Assembly: GCA_021732975.1 (NCBI GenBank)
Contig: JAKFWC010000010.1
Location: 124,001 to 188,000, forward strand
DNA: 64,000 nucleotides
DNA from: Planctomycetaceae bacterium
GTDB lineage: Bacteria > Planctomycetota > Planctomycetia > Planctomycetales > Planctomycetaceae
Reading direction: 5' to 3'
How positions within the stretch are numbered: the first letter of the stretch is position 1; each line of letters starts with the position of its first letter. The notes under the pieces are model-generated. The model made no database searches. It was not told the DNA's origin and was given only the letters and a program-made list of their open reading frames with translations. A program made the translations under genes and the position numbers. Shown here one piece after another: positions 1 through 8,644 of the stretch.

Positions 1-178
1 CTGTGTGCTCGTTAATGGAGCGGACATGCGATCGTCCTGACAAATAATTTTTCGAACTGGTTCCATGACGATTTTCGTGGAGTTCTTTCGCGAATTCCGT
101 AGGACGGCTTACAGAACTCTCACGAATTCGCAGGTGATAATGACGCCTGTGTCGCTGCCACCCCACGTGGAGTTTGCA

Positions 179-1246
179 ATGTCCAAGGCTTCCCCAGAAC
201 GAGCATTCCTCAAGAATTACATGGTCGGACCATCCGCAACGACAGGATCCTGGCGACAGCGGCTCCAAGTGACGTTGTTGGCCTGTGGCATCGTCGGGGT
301 GTCGCTGGTCGGATGGCGGATCTGGCAGCAGACAGCCGCTGCGCAAATGCCCCGATCGACCGGCGCAATTCCGACGAAGGCCTTCGACTTGAATTCGGCA
401 ACAATCCCCCGAGACGAAATTCGTGCCGGCGGTCCCCCCGTGGATGGCATTCCCGCACTGACTCTGCCGAAGTTTGTCGCTCCCGAGGAAGCCACCTTTC
501 TACAACCCACCGATCGAGTGATCGGAGTTGTCACGGCTGGCGTCGCCAAAGCCTACCCTCTGCGCATCCTGAATTATCATGAGGTGGTGAATGACCAGGC
601 CGGAAACGAGCAGATTGTCGTCACATACTGCCCCTTATGCGATTCAGCGATAGTCTACAACCGGCAGCTCGATGGGGTCCGACTGGAGTTCGGCGTTTCT
701 GGTTTGCTCTATAACAGCAACGTACTGATGTATGACCGACAGAAAGCCGACCGCCCGAGCCTCTGGTCGCAGGTGCAGGCCATCGGAGTGGCGGGCCCCT
801 ATGTCAACCAGAAACTCTCAATGGTCCCCTATGAAGTGACGACTTGGGCGCTATGGCGGGAGCGGTTTCCACAAACGCGCGTGCTTTCCACCGAGACAGG
901 ACATGTGCGTGACTATTCTCGCTCACCCTACGAACGATACTTCTCGACCCCGGACCTGATGTTTCCCGTTCGCCACAACGACGATCGCTTGCAGAAGAAG
1001 ACGCCGGTGCTCGGAGTCTGGAAGGGACGGGCTTCTACGGCCTTTCCCCTGACCGCATTCCGGAAAATGACGACCCCACAAGAGGTGAAAACCATTTTCG
1101 ACGGTCAGCCGCTGGTAGTGCACTATGATCCACACGGGCCGTCACTCCGCGTGGTGCAGAGCCCCGCTGGTACGCAATGGATGTACTCCCTGTGGTTCGC
1201 CTGGGCGGCATTTCATCCTGACACAGCCATTTTCGAAGTGCCCTGA
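179..1246 (+). CDS. DUF3179 domain protein, membrane-anchored
   Basis: DUF3179 family protein of about 355 residues; its biochemical role is unknown. The family signature is visible: VVTYCPLCDSA, followed by a conserved block around LLYNSNVLMYDRQ and SLWSQ. A hydrophobic segment near residues 30-50 (LLACGIVGVSLVGW) looks like an uncleaved signal anchor, so the domain is probably extracytoplasmic. The open frame runs back to 65. ATG 179 is chosen because GGAG at 169-172 sits 6 nt upstream; ATG 140 is the other reasonable choice. The gene converges on the glycosyltransferase with only 26 bp between stop codons. Family assignment is firm; function is not. Confidence 0.85.
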   Translation: MSKASPERAFLKNYMVGPSATTGSWRQRLQVTLLACGIVGVSLVGWRIWQQTAAAQMPRSTGAIPTKAFDLNSATIPRDEIRAGGPPVDGIPALTLPKFVAPEEATFLQPTDRVIGVVTAGVAKAYPLRILNYHEVVNDQAGNEQIVVTYCPLCDSAIVYNRQLDGVRLEFGVSGLLYNSNVLMYDRQKADRPSLWSQVQAIGVAGPYVNQKLSMVPYEVTTWALWRERFPQTRVLSTETGHVRDYSRSPYERYFSTPDLMFPVRHNDDRLQKKTPVLGVWKGRASTAFPLTAFRKMTTPQEVKTIFDGQPLVVHYDPHGPSLRVVQSPAGTQWMYSLWFAWAAFHPDTAIFEVP

Positions 1247-1272
1247 GTTTTTGATATAGCACCGCATCAACC

Positions 1273-3066
1273 TTAGCGTGGTCGCGTTTCCCAGAAAAGC
1301 AACCCCAACCACGGCCCGAATTCAAACCACACAAGGACATAGTCGAAAAACTGGTGGCCAGCATAAACAGTTCCGCATACCCCCGGTTCGAGCCAGTGAG
1401 CACCGCACCAGAACCGAAGGTAGTAGACGAAGATCAACCCCGACATCAGCCACCAACTCCGTCCGCGCACAAACGGTAGCAGCGGAATCGACCACGTCCA
1501 GTACCAGGGATTCAACGTGGGTGACAACAGCCAAAACCAGGCTAGTGTCAGAAACGCGCACGAACACCATCGCCGGCCACTTCGCGCCTGACCCGCTTGC
1601 ATCGTCCAGTTCCAACCCAACCCGCAAAAGAGGCCAAGCGTCAATGCACGAGCAAGAAAGAATCCAGATTGTTCGACTGGCTGGTGAGTTAAGCCACTTA
1701 TAAATTCAGACAATGCTTGCCGCCACGATTCCGGGACAATCACGAACCACGGCCCGGCGATTTCGGCCGGCGTCCTCGGACTTAAATTGGCTTCCAGAAG
1801 TAGAAAGAGAAAGTCATTCATCTTCCAATGACTTAGAAAGGCTGTCAGGCCTGCGGAAGGATGATCGTGCCCCAACATAGGTGCGCCGGAATGTTGCGGC
1901 AATCCCGGTGACGTTTCCGGTTCGTGATTCTGCTCGTCCTCCAACGTTTCCGGTCGCAATTGAATGAATGGCGAAGTAGGAGTGGCCTCGGTTCTTGCCG
2001 GCGTATCGAAGATTGCCTGTCGATTCCCCGCCTGAAAGGGATTTGGCCCGTTCATCGGTAAGAAAATCCAGGGCGAGAGACTCGCAACACCGGTGGCAAC
2101 GAACAACAATCCGCACCACATTACAGTCATCACGCCCAGTTTTCGCCAAATCGCGGCAGCAAAGAGAGGAGCCAGGATTACTGGAAAGAGCTTTGCGCCG
2201 ACTCCCAATCCCAAGCAAATGACTCCTAGGCAGCACCACAGAAACCGCCTCGAATGCGACAATTCACGATGCGTAAACACCCCACGGACAACTGCGGTAA
2301 TAGCCGCCATCATCCAGAAAACGGCAATCGTATCGAGGTGCCCACTGTTAGCGAACTCCTTGAGCACTAAGGGACACCAGGCATAGGCGACCAACCAACC
2401 TGGTGCCATGCGAAGTTGTGATAGCAGCGCGGCAAGCACCAAAATCGTTCCGATGTCGAATGCGAGCAGCCAGGCTTTGAGGATCAAGCGGAGGGTTACA
2501 ACGTCGGCGTCGGACGGGGAACTGCCTGCGGCCAGGGCGAACACCACCTGGCTGACGGGCGGGTAGACGGTCGTCAATTCCGGGAAATGCACTCGGGCCA
2601 GCACCTCATCCGCGGCTCGACTTTTTCTCAGCGTCAACAGATGCTGCAAATCGGCATCGGCCGGGGATATCGAGCCTCTGACTGTGGCAGGACTGTAACG
2701 GAAGGGATTCGCGCCAGAGACCGTCACCTGACCATCCCAGAGGTAGCGATAGATGTCAACTTCGAGAATGGGCGGCGTAAAGACGAGCAGTGCACGATAC
2801 GCGATTGCGAAGCTCATGATCAGCGATGTCAGCCCTGCTGTTCTTCGTAGATGCACCCCTATCCTAACCGCCCAGAGGTACAACCCGAAATTGGCGCTGA
2901 ATAGAAGCACAACCAGTCGAATTGGCTGATTGGAAGGTAAGCATCCGTACTCAAATTGGGGACTCAGTACGCTGATGACGGCGTAGAGAAGCCACATGAA
3001 AAGGCCAAGCCATGTCAACCGTTGAAGGCGACGAGCAGCCGGGGTTTGTTGCTGGTACAAGGGCAT
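1273..3066 (-). CDS. Polytopic GT-C glycosyltransferase (GT87/DUF2029-like)
   Basis: Integral membrane protein of 597 residues with roughly ten or more hydrophobic segments. The N-terminal half holds the features of polyprenyl-phosphate-sugar-dependent mannosyltransferases: an acidic loop with VDIYRYLWDGQV, then TVYPPVSQVVFAL, and PLVLKEFANSGHLD further on. Such enzymes transfer a hexose from a lipid-linked donor on the outer face of the membrane. A hydrophilic loop near residues 350-410, rich in Pro, Thr and Glu, interrupts the helices and is probably periplasmic. The start follows a small lipoprotein gene by 24 bp on the same strand, so the two are probably co-transcribed. Donor and acceptor cannot be read from sequence. 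Confidence 0.75.
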   Translation of the reverse strand: MPLYQQQTPAARRLQRLTWLGLFMWLLYAVISVLSPQFEYGCLPSNQPIRLVVLLFSANFGLYLWAVRIGVHLRRTAGLTSLIMSFAIAYRALLVFTPPILEVDIYRYLWDGQVTVSGANPFRYSPATVRGSISPADADLQHLLTLRKSRAADEVLARVHFPELTTVYPPVSQVVFALAAGSSPSDADVVTLRLILKAWLLAFDIGTILVLAALLSQLRMAPGWLVAYAWCPLVLKEFANSGHLDTIAVFWMMAAITAVVRGVFTHRELSHSRRFLWCCLGVICLGLGVGAKLFPVILAPLFAAAIWRKLGVMTVMWCGLLFVATGVASLSPWIFLPMNGPNPFQAGNRQAIFDTPARTEATPTSPFIQLRPETLEDEQNHEPETSPGLPQHSGAPMLGHDHPSAGLTAFLSHWKMNDFLFLLLEANLSPRTPAEIAGPWFVIVPESWRQALSEFISGLTHQPVEQSGFFLARALTLGLFCGLGWNWTMQAGQARSGRRWCSCAFLTLAWFWLLSPTLNPWYWTWSIPLLPFVRGRSWWLMSGLIFVYYLRFWCGAHWLEPGVCGTVYAGHQFFDYVLVWFEFGPWLGLLFWETRPR

Positions 3067-3090
3067 GGGGGTTTGGCTCTCCAGACGAGG

Positions 3091-3336
3091 TTAGCGAGAG
3101 CCCGACCCGCCGATTCCTGATGCGGAAGGGGGCTGATATGGTACAGAAGAGTTCGGAGCCGCCGGCTCGTACCGAACACCTGAATCATACATTCTACCGG
3201 AGCCCGCTGGATTGATCGGTCCAGCACCCGGAGTTGGCTCAGGGCCGTTCTGGCAGGCGCGATGATGCACACACCCAACGGCTAAGCTGCTACCGATGAG
3301 AACGGCACAAAATGACCAATGGTATGAGACCAACAT
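3091..3336 (-). CDS. Small lipoprotein
   Basis: An 81-residue predicted lipoprotein. A short charged start and hydrophobic stretch end in the lipobox LAVGC, with C22 as the lipidated cysteine. The mature part is short, rich in Pro, Gly and Ser, and has no recognisable domain, which suggests a surface or periplasmic linker peptide. It lies directly upstream of the GT-C glycosyltransferase on the same strand. Assignment rests on the signal and lipobox only. Confidence 0.6.
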   Translation of the reverse strand: MLVSYHWSFCAVLIGSSLAVGCVHHRACQNGPEPTPGAGPINPAGSGRMYDSGVRYEPAAPNSSVPYQPPSASGIGGSGSR

Positions 3337-3745
3337 CCGAGCATCCTCGCTTTAGGGGGGGATTGCGTCTCGTGCGGACTGTTATGGCAGCAACCGTCCC
3401 GATCGACGCCGAGAGAGTATCGTCGATTCTGGCCCAAGCGTCTGTAAGCCAAGTCACAGTCTCGCGAGGATCCCTCGGCTAAACTGCTGACAGGGTGCAT
3501 TCGTTGGTTGGTACGCACGGGGTTCAGCACTTGACCTTGCTCGCAGTTCATTTTGAGGAGTGACTCGCTGCGAAGGCTGTTAGCGAGGGTTTCTCAGCCG
3601 CGCCCGAGAGTGACCCAACCGGGTGGCCGCCGACTTTGCAGAGCAGGAACCCACGCAGCCCAGCGAGGTTGGACACACTCAGCGCACTCACCGAAAGACC
3701 TTTTGGACCGGGCTTGCCGCTCACCGGGAGTTGTCGCCCAAGGTC
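3337..3745. other. Intergenic, no gene recognised
   Basis: About 410 bp between the lipoprotein start and the sigma-54 activator stop, both minus-strand genes. Short frames exist on both strands, but none shows a domain, signal peptide or good ribosome binding site. The promoter for the lipoprotein-glycosyltransferase pair must lie at the left end. Confidence 0.5.
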
Positions 3746-5359
3746 CTATGAATTGATGCCGAGCGCTTTGATGCGCGAAGCCAGCGTGGTCGGTTTCATG
3801 CCCAACCTGGCGGCGGCCCCATCCACTCCATAAATCTTCCCTTTGGACTCGGTCAGCGCGGCTTGGATGTTGCTCGCTTCCAACTCCTGCATCTCCTGAA
3901 TCGTCATGATCCGCGGCGTGATCGCGACGCCGGAGTTGGATTCTTTGCGGCGCGGTGGGTCATTGGCGAATTCAAAACGGAGTCGACCGTCCGTGGCCAC
4001 AATGCACGCGCGCTCCAACGCATGTTGAAGTTCGCGGACATTGCCCGGCCACTGGTAGCGTTGCAGTTCTTGGACGTTGGACAGCGTGAGTCGCGGAATC
4101 GGACGGCCTAGCTGCCGGGCGAAGCGAGCCAGAAAGTGCTCGGCCAGCAAGGGAATGTCCTCGGTGCGTTTGCGCAGCGGGGGCAGCTCCATCGGGAAGA
4201 CGCTTAGTCGATAGTAGAGGTCTTGCCGAAAGCGACCGGCTTCGGTTTCGCTACGCAGATTCCGATTGGTCGCAGCAATCACTCGTACGTTGATCCGGCG
4301 CGTTCGCTCTTCGCCGATCCGTTCGATCTCACCTTCCTGAAGGACCCGAAGTAGTTTGGCTTGGAGATCGAGCGGAATCTCGCCAATTTCGTCGAGGAAG
4401 AGCGTGCCGCCATCGGCGAGCTCAAAGCGCCCGGCCCGGTCACGCAGTGCGCCGGTGAAAGCCCCTTTCGCATGTCCGAAGAACTCGCTTTCGTAAAGTT
4501 CTCGGGGAACGGCGGCACAATTGACCTTAATCAGCGGCCGATTGGAACGCTGGCTGCGCCGATGAATCTCGCGGGCCACGACTTCCTTGCCCGTCCCGCT
4601 TTCGCCCAGAATCAACACCGCCGAGTTGGTGGGTGCGACGAGTTCGATCTGCCGCGTGACCGCCTGTAATGCGTGCGATCGTCCGATCAGTTCGCCGAAG
4701 GCCGCCGCTTGCGTGACTTCCTCGCGCAGGTATTCATTCTCCAGTTCCAGGCGTTGCTTGAGAGCCTCAATTTCTTCCAGGGCACGGGCATTCGCGATGG
4801 CGGCCGCGAGATGGTCGGCGATCATCCGCAACCACTCGAAGCAGGATTCACCGGGATAAGTCCGGGCAAAGAGTCCGAGCACTCCAAGAACCTCACCCCG
4901 ATGCACGAGGGGATGGCCCACAAACGAAGTAATCCGCTCCATGGCCAGCCAGTCCGGATGGGCGGACCAGCCGTGATCCAGATGAACGTCCGCGATTTCC
5001 AGTGATTGCCCCGACGCTGCGATCTGCCCGACCTTGCGAACGCCAATGGGAAACCGACGAAACGCACCGTCGAGGCGTCCCCAGTTCGCATAGGGATCGG
5101 ACACGGAACGGCCGGCGCTGGCCACCAGATGCAGGCACCGTTCGCGCTGCGAACACTCATTCGAGAGACGGCAATTTGAACAATCATCCGCTTCCGGCGG
5201 CTGATTCAGCCAGATGCGGGCAAGGGCTGTGGTCGGAGATTCGGAGAGGCGTTGAACCGTCAGTGGCAGGAGTTCGCTCAACTGGTGAAGCGCCGCCAAC
5301 TCCAGCAGCAGCTGCCTGGGATTGCCTGCGATCCCAGAGTCTTGTCCCATGAATGCCAT
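3746..5359 (-). CDS. Sigma-54-dependent activator (GAF, AAA+, Fis HTH)
   Basis: Bacterial enhancer-binding protein of 537 residues, which uses ATP to open sigma-54 promoters. An N-terminal GAF-type sensor occupies about residues 20-195. The AAA+ domain has Walker A GESGTGKE (252-259), the sigma-54-contacting loop GAFTGA (299-304) and Walker B FLDEIG (321-326). A Fis-type helix-turn-helix closes the protein. The sensor carries four cysteines, C60, C63, C69 and C75 (CX2CX5CX5C), suited to binding a metal or Fe-S centre. Layout matches NorR and FhlA-type regulators. It is divergent from the AhpD-like operon, with palindromic sites and a -24/-12 candidate in the gap, so that operon is the likely target. 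The signal sensed is unknown. Confidence 0.93.
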   Translation of the reverse strand: MAFMGQDSGIAGNPRQLLLELAALHQLSELLPLTVQRLSESPTTALARIWLNQPPEADDCSNCRLSNECSQRERCLHLVASAGRSVSDPYANWGRLDGAFRRFPIGVRKVGQIAASGQSLEIADVHLDHGWSAHPDWLAMERITSFVGHPLVHRGEVLGVLGLFARTYPGESCFEWLRMIADHLAAAIANARALEEIEALKQRLELENEYLREEVTQAAAFGELIGRSHALQAVTRQIELVAPTNSAVLILGESGTGKEVVAREIHRRSQRSNRPLIKVNCAAVPRELYESEFFGHAKGAFTGALRDRAGRFELADGGTLFLDEIGEIPLDLQAKLLRVLQEGEIERIGEERTRRINVRVIAATNRNLRSETEAGRFRQDLYYRLSVFPMELPPLRKRTEDIPLLAEHFLARFARQLGRPIPRLTLSNVQELQRYQWPGNVRELQHALERACIVATDGRLRFEFANDPPRRKESNSGVAITPRIMTIQEMQELEASNIQAALTESKGKIYGVDGAAARLGMKPTTLASRIKALGINS

Positions 5360-5371
5360 GGGTTCATTGTT

Positions 5372-5422
5372 ACGACTTTTCGTCGCTCGTCAACGACAAG
5401 TCGTGCTTCAACGAAAACTCGT
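5372..5422. promoter_or_regulatory. Three palindromic activator-site candidates
   Basis: Three 12-bp sites share the pattern ACGA-N4-TCGT: ACGACTTTTCGT (5372-5383), ACGACAAGTCGT (5393-5404) and ACGAAAACTCGT (5411-5422). Start-to-start spacing is 21 and 18 bp. They lie immediately upstream of the activator start and about 70-120 bp upstream of the promoter candidate. Multiple upstream sites are typical for sigma-54 activators; NorR uses three. Their role as binding sites here is inferred. Confidence 0.6.
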
Positions 5423-5490
5423 CACCAACCTCGTTCTTTCCCGTTCGCTGCAAACAACTTCTCAGTAAAGACTTGCACTCTTCCATCGGG

Positions 5491-5507
5491 TTGGCACAGG
5501 AACTGAA
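5491..5507 (+). promoter_or_regulatory. Candidate sigma-54 promoter
   Basis: TTGGCACAGGAACTGAA has a perfect -24 half (TGGCAC). At the position where the consensus has GC in TTGCA, ten bases after the GG, this sequence has GA (CTGAA), so the -12 half is imperfect. It would place transcription start about 65 bp before the AhpD-like gene. Support comes mainly from the neighbouring activator gene and its sites. Confidence 0.45.
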
Positions 5508-5582
5508 TACGAATCTAACGTCGCCGCCGAGTTGTTCGGATGGCAGCCGGATTCAGCAACTCGCAAATGAGAGGTTTCGATC

Positions 5583-6170
5583 ATGTCGCGCACTCCGGCG
5601 ATCGCTCCTGAGTCCGTTGTCCGCAAGGCCAAGGTCTTGCTTGATGCCGTCAAAAGCAAACTGGGAATGGTTCCCAATATCGCCCGAGCGATGGCCAATT
5701 CACCCGCCGCACTGGACGGCTATCTTTCGTTGAGCGGCGCACTGAGCCAGGGCGAGTTCTCTCCGCCGCTGCGCGAGCAGATTGCCCTAGCTGTGGGGCA
5801 GGCCAATGGTTGTCACTATTGCCTCGCAGCCCACTCCGCGGTCGGCAAGATGGTCGGCCTGACCGCCGAGCAGATCAAGGACAGTCGTCGGGGAACCGCC
5901 GTTGATCCCCGGTCTGATGCCGTAGTTCGCTTGGCGCGTCGGGTTGTGGACCAACGCGGCCTCGTGACCGACAGCGATCTGGCCATCGCGCGCCAGGCCG
6001 GACTCCATGACTCGGCCATTACGGAAGTGGTTGCCAATGTGGCGCTGAACATCTTCGCCAACTACTTCAACCACGTCGCCGGGACGGACATTGATTTCCC
6101 GAAAGCCGAACCGCTCGACGATCACCGCGAAGCGTGTGAGGCAACCCCCGGTTGCGACTCAAATCGCTGA
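5583..6170 (+). CDS. AhpD-like/carboxymuconolactone decarboxylase-family protein (catalytically complete)
   Basis: A 195-residue protein of the AhpD/CMD superfamily, all-helical thiol-disulfide or peroxidase-related enzymes. The catalytic set known from mycobacterial AhpD is present at matching spacing: E65, C77-H78-Y79-C80 and H84, in EQIALAVGQANGCHYCLAAH. The conserved lead-in VPNIARAMANSPAAL (from V30) is typical of the family. A cytosolic reductase of peroxides, quinones or other oxidants is likely; the substrate is unknown. It is the first gene of the putative sigma-54-controlled operon and the best-preserved of its two AhpD-like members. ATG 5583 is the natural start, in line with the paralogue at 6706. 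Confidence 0.88.
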   Translation: MSRTPAIAPESVVRKAKVLLDAVKSKLGMVPNIARAMANSPAALDGYLSLSGALSQGEFSPPLREQIALAVGQANGCHYCLAAHSAVGKMVGLTAEQIKDSRRGTAVDPRSDAVVRLARRVVDQRGLVTDSDLAIARQAGLHDSAITEVVANVALNIFANYFNHVAGTDIDFPKAEPLDDHREACEATPGCDSNR

Positions 6171-6203
6171 GGTACACTCCGCCTCTTTCAACAGGACAAT
6201 GAG

Positions 6204-6584
6204 ATGCATAATCCGCTGAGGTTCTTTCGAGAACTCCTGAATCAGCCGGCCTGGGTGACCGTCTGGGTCGGCGTCTTGATGTTCGTCAATCTTGCCGGCG
6301 TAGCATTTTGGAGCGAATCGTTGGCCAAGATCATCGTCGCCGTCTTCCTGCTGTCATCCATGTTGATGATGGGGCTTTATTCTGCCTTCGGATTCCAACG
6401 AATTCTGGGTCTGGGGCATGTCCTCTGGGTTCCTCTACTTGGGTATCTGCTGGTTCACCTGCGACAAGCCTCGGGCGCGTTTGCTGGGTACCTGCTTGTA
6501 CTTTCAGTCTGCATCGGTATCTCGTTGCTCTTCGATATCCGCGATGTGTGGCTCTATGCACGATCCGGGCGATCGGGCCACTAA
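6204..6584 (+). CDS. Four-helix membrane protein, unknown function
   Basis: A 126-residue protein made almost entirely of four hydrophobic segments (about residues 17-35, 40-62, 68-86 and 92-110) with short loops. No family was recognised. It sits between the two AhpD-like genes, 33 bp after the first, on the same strand, so it is probably part of the operon. A role as a small membrane partner or a redox-linked carrier is possible, but nothing in the sequence demonstrates it. Confidence 0.65.
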   Translation: MHNPLRFFRELLNQPAWVTVWVGVLMFVNLAGVAFWSESLAKIIVAVFLLSSMLMMGLYSAFGFQRILGLGHVLWVPLLGYLLVHLRQASGAFAGYLLVLSVCIGISLLFDIRDVWLYARSGRSGH

Positions 6585-6705
6585 ATCTCTTCGTGATGGG
6601 CTCTGACAAAAAGACGTGACGGCCCTGTCCTCACTGATGTCATTCCCGTCGTCGCCGGTTGTCGGCGACATTCGTTCCTCACCTTCCCACTCAAGGAGCT
6701 GCGTC

Positions 6706-7290
6706 ATGCAACGTTTGAATTCCGTAAACCCAGAAACTGCGACAGAGCCGGCGAAAGAGTTGCTGCAAACCGTGCAGCAGGCCTTCGGTGTCATCCCCAA
6801 CACCGCCCGAGTGATGGCCAACTCACCCGCCGTGCTGGAGAGTTTCCTCGCTTTCAGCACGGCGATGGGAAAAGCCCGAATTGGTAGCAAACTCCACAAC
6901 CAAGTGAAACTCAATACCAGCGAAACGAACGCTTGCGACTACTGCACGTCGATCCTGAGTGCCATCGCTCCTTCAGCGGGGCTGTCAGCAGACGACATTC
7001 TGGCCGGTCGGACTGGGCAGTCCGAAGACCACCGTACCAACGCCGCCCTGAAATTCTCCGAAGCGGTGCTGGAGAGCCGGGGCAAAGTCACTGGGGAGCA
7101 ACTGGTCGACGTGCGGAACGCCGGATTCAGTGACGGAGAGATCGTGGAAATCGTCGCCAGTATCGTGCTGGGGTGCTTCACAAATTTCCTCAACAACGTG
7201 GCCAACACGGAACTTGATATTCCTCGGGCCAAGCCGGTCGAAGTCCGTTCAACACCGACCTGCGGCACCGGAGCCTGCTCTGTTCATTAA
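6706..7290 (+). CDS. AhpD-like paralogue lacking part of the catalytic set
   Basis: A 194-residue AhpD/CMD-family protein that aligns without gaps to the gene at 5583 over the active-site region, including the shared VMANSPAVL lead-in. C77 and C80 of CxxC are kept. The glutamate at 65 is N65, the histidine at 78 is D78 and the histidine at 84 is L84, so the proton relay of AhpD is missing. It may be a structural or regulatory partner, or act on a different substrate. ATG 6706 is chosen because AAGGAG (6693-6698) lies 7 nt upstream; the frame is open back to 6616. The protein ends in a short tail containing another two cysteines (CGTGACS). Confidence 0.85.
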   Translation: MQRLNSVNPETATEPAKELLQTVQQAFGVIPNTARVMANSPAVLESFLAFSTAMGKARIGSKLHNQVKLNTSETNACDYCTSILSAIAPSAGLSADDILAGRTGQSEDHRTNAALKFSEAVLESRGKVTGEQLVDVRNAGFSDGEIVEIVASIVLGCFTNFLNNVANTELDIPRAKPVEVRSTPTCGTGACSVH

Positions 7291-7307
7291 GCGAAATGCC
7301 GATTGAG

Positions 7308-7335
7308 CGGGTGTCTAGCCCGATGCGGGCACCCG
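7308..7335 (+). other. Intercistronic stem-loop
   Basis: CGGGTG (7308-7313) pairs with CACCCG (7330-7335), and an inner stem GCCCG (7318-7322) pairs with CGGGC (7326-7330). The two share one base, so they compete or form a branched structure. Followed by CTTTCCCTTG. It may stabilise the upstream messenger or attenuate the downstream genes. Confidence 0.3.
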
Positions 7336-7375
7336 GCTTTCCCTTGTTCACAAGTTGATCGAAAAGGAACACGTC

Positions 7376-7837
7376 ATGACCGCTCTTCGACCGCCCTTCA
7401 CTCTGGAAATCGCGACCGCCAAAGTGTGTGCGGCTGAAGATGCGTGGAACAGTCGTGACCCCCAGCGAGTTTCCCTCGCCTATTCGGAAGACTCGGAGTG
7501 GCGGAACCGGGATCGGTTCCTACGGGGCCGAGATCAGATTCGGGAGTTTCTGACAGGCAAATGGGAGCTTGAACTCGATTACCGTCTCACCAAATCTCTC
7601 TGGAGCTTCACCGACCACCGGATCGCGGTTCGTTTTCAGTACGAGTACCACGACGCACGCGGCCAATGGTTTCGGGCTTACGGTAACGAACTCTGGGAGT
7701 TTGATGAGGATGGTTTGATGCGGCGAAGGGAAGCGAGCATCAACGAGGTTTCCATCAGCGAACACGAACGCAAGTTCCACTGGCCGGCACCCGGTCCACG
7801 ACCAGCGGACGACGCAGGAATTCCCGCAGTACGATGA
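7376..7837 (+). CDS. NTF2-like protein of the DUF1348 family
   Basis: A small (about 153-residue) SnoaL/NTF2-fold protein. The family block [19 protein letters not shown] is followed by [14 protein letters not shown] and FQYEYHD, all strongly conserved in DUF1348. The family forms a cone-shaped pocket, but no reaction is established. ATG 7376 is preferred to 7355 because AAAGGAA precedes it at good distance. The stop overlaps ATG 7834 (ATGA), though the next gene more likely starts at 7906. Often found with oxidoreductases, as here. Confidence 0.85.
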   Translation: MTALRPPFTLEIATAKVCAAEDAWNSRDPQRVSLAYSEDSEWRNRDRFLRGRDQIREFLTGKWELELDYRLTKSLWSFTDHRIAVRFQYEYHDARGQWFRAYGNELWEFDEDGLMRRREASINEVSISEHERKFHWPAPGPRPADDAGIPAVR

Positions 7838-7905
7838 CCACAACTGGCCCTTTTCCACTCACGGCAGAGCTTACCCGATCCACCAAGAAGTTCAGGAATC
7901 CTGTC

Positions 7906-8517
7906 ATGCGTCAGTTCTCCAGCGACATTGCGTTCACTTCCACTGTGAAGGCCGTCCAAACGATGAAGGGTTCCCGGAACAATTACTCCCGCATGGAAAT
8001 GGGTGGAAGTTGGGAGACGACCGTGACTCCCGCGCTGGCCACGTTTCTCGCTGATCTGGATATGTTCTACCTGGGAACATCCAATGCGGAGGGCCAACCG
8101 TACATTCAGTACCGGGGCGGTTCGCCGGGGTTCCTCAAGGTCGTGGGCGAGAAAACGTTGGGGTTCGCCGACTTTGGCGGGAATCGACAGTACATCACGC
8201 TCGGCAACCTGTCAGACAATCCCAAGGCGTTCATGTTCCTCATGGACTATGTTCACAGCCGACGCATCAAAGTGTGGGGGACGGCTCGTGTCGTCGAGAA
8301 TGATCCCATTCTTATCGAACAGCTTCGGGACGCGTCCTATCCCGGCAAGGTTGAGAGAGTCATTCTATTCCAGATCGAAGCGTGGGATATCAACTGCCCG
8401 CAGCATATCCATAAACGATTCGCGCAGCATCAGATAGCCCCGACTATTGAACAGCTTCAGCGACGAATCAAAGACTTGGAGGTTCAACTGACTGCCTACA
8501 AAACGACTCAACAATGA
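7906..8517 (+). CDS. Pyridoxamine 5'-phosphate oxidase-like flavin-binding protein
   Basis: A PNPOx-fold (split beta-barrel) protein of about 203 residues, expected to bind FMN or a related flavin. The pattern SDIAFTSTVKAVQ, GQPYIQYRGG, TLGFADFGGNRQYIT and RIKVWGTARVVE matches a well-conserved subfamily of unknown substrate. A short helical tail (IEQLQRRIKDLE) follows the CPQHIHKRF block, as is usual there. ATG 7906 has CAGGA upstream and fits the family N-terminus; the frame is open to 7834, overlapping the previous stop. It is the last gene of the operon, followed by a strong hairpin. Confidence 0.87.
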   Translation: MRQFSSDIAFTSTVKAVQTMKGSRNNYSRMEMGGSWETTVTPALATFLADLDMFYLGTSNAEGQPYIQYRGGSPGFLKVVGEKTLGFADFGGNRQYITLGNLSDNPKAFMFLMDYVHSRRIKVWGTARVVENDPILIEQLRDASYPGKVERVILFQIEAWDINCPQHIHKRFAQHQIAPTIEQLQRRIKDLEVQLTAYKTTQQ

Positions 8518-8598
8518 CGCTCTTCTTAACTTTGGTGTGTTCCGGACAAAAGTCCTTATCCGTCGACAGAGTTCTTGATGGATAAGAAAATGGCGACC

Positions 8599-8620
8599 GG
8601 GCCGGCCTCGCGGCCGGCCC
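8599..8620. terminator. Hairpin between convergent genes
   Basis: Perfect 9-bp stem GGGCCGGCC/GGCCGGCCC with loop TCGC, followed by TTGGTCTTT. It lies between the flavoprotein stop and the recombinase stop, which converge, so it could terminate both transcripts. There is no long U-tract. Confidence 0.6.
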
Positions 8621-8644
8621 TTGGTCTTTGAACTCCCCTCCTTG

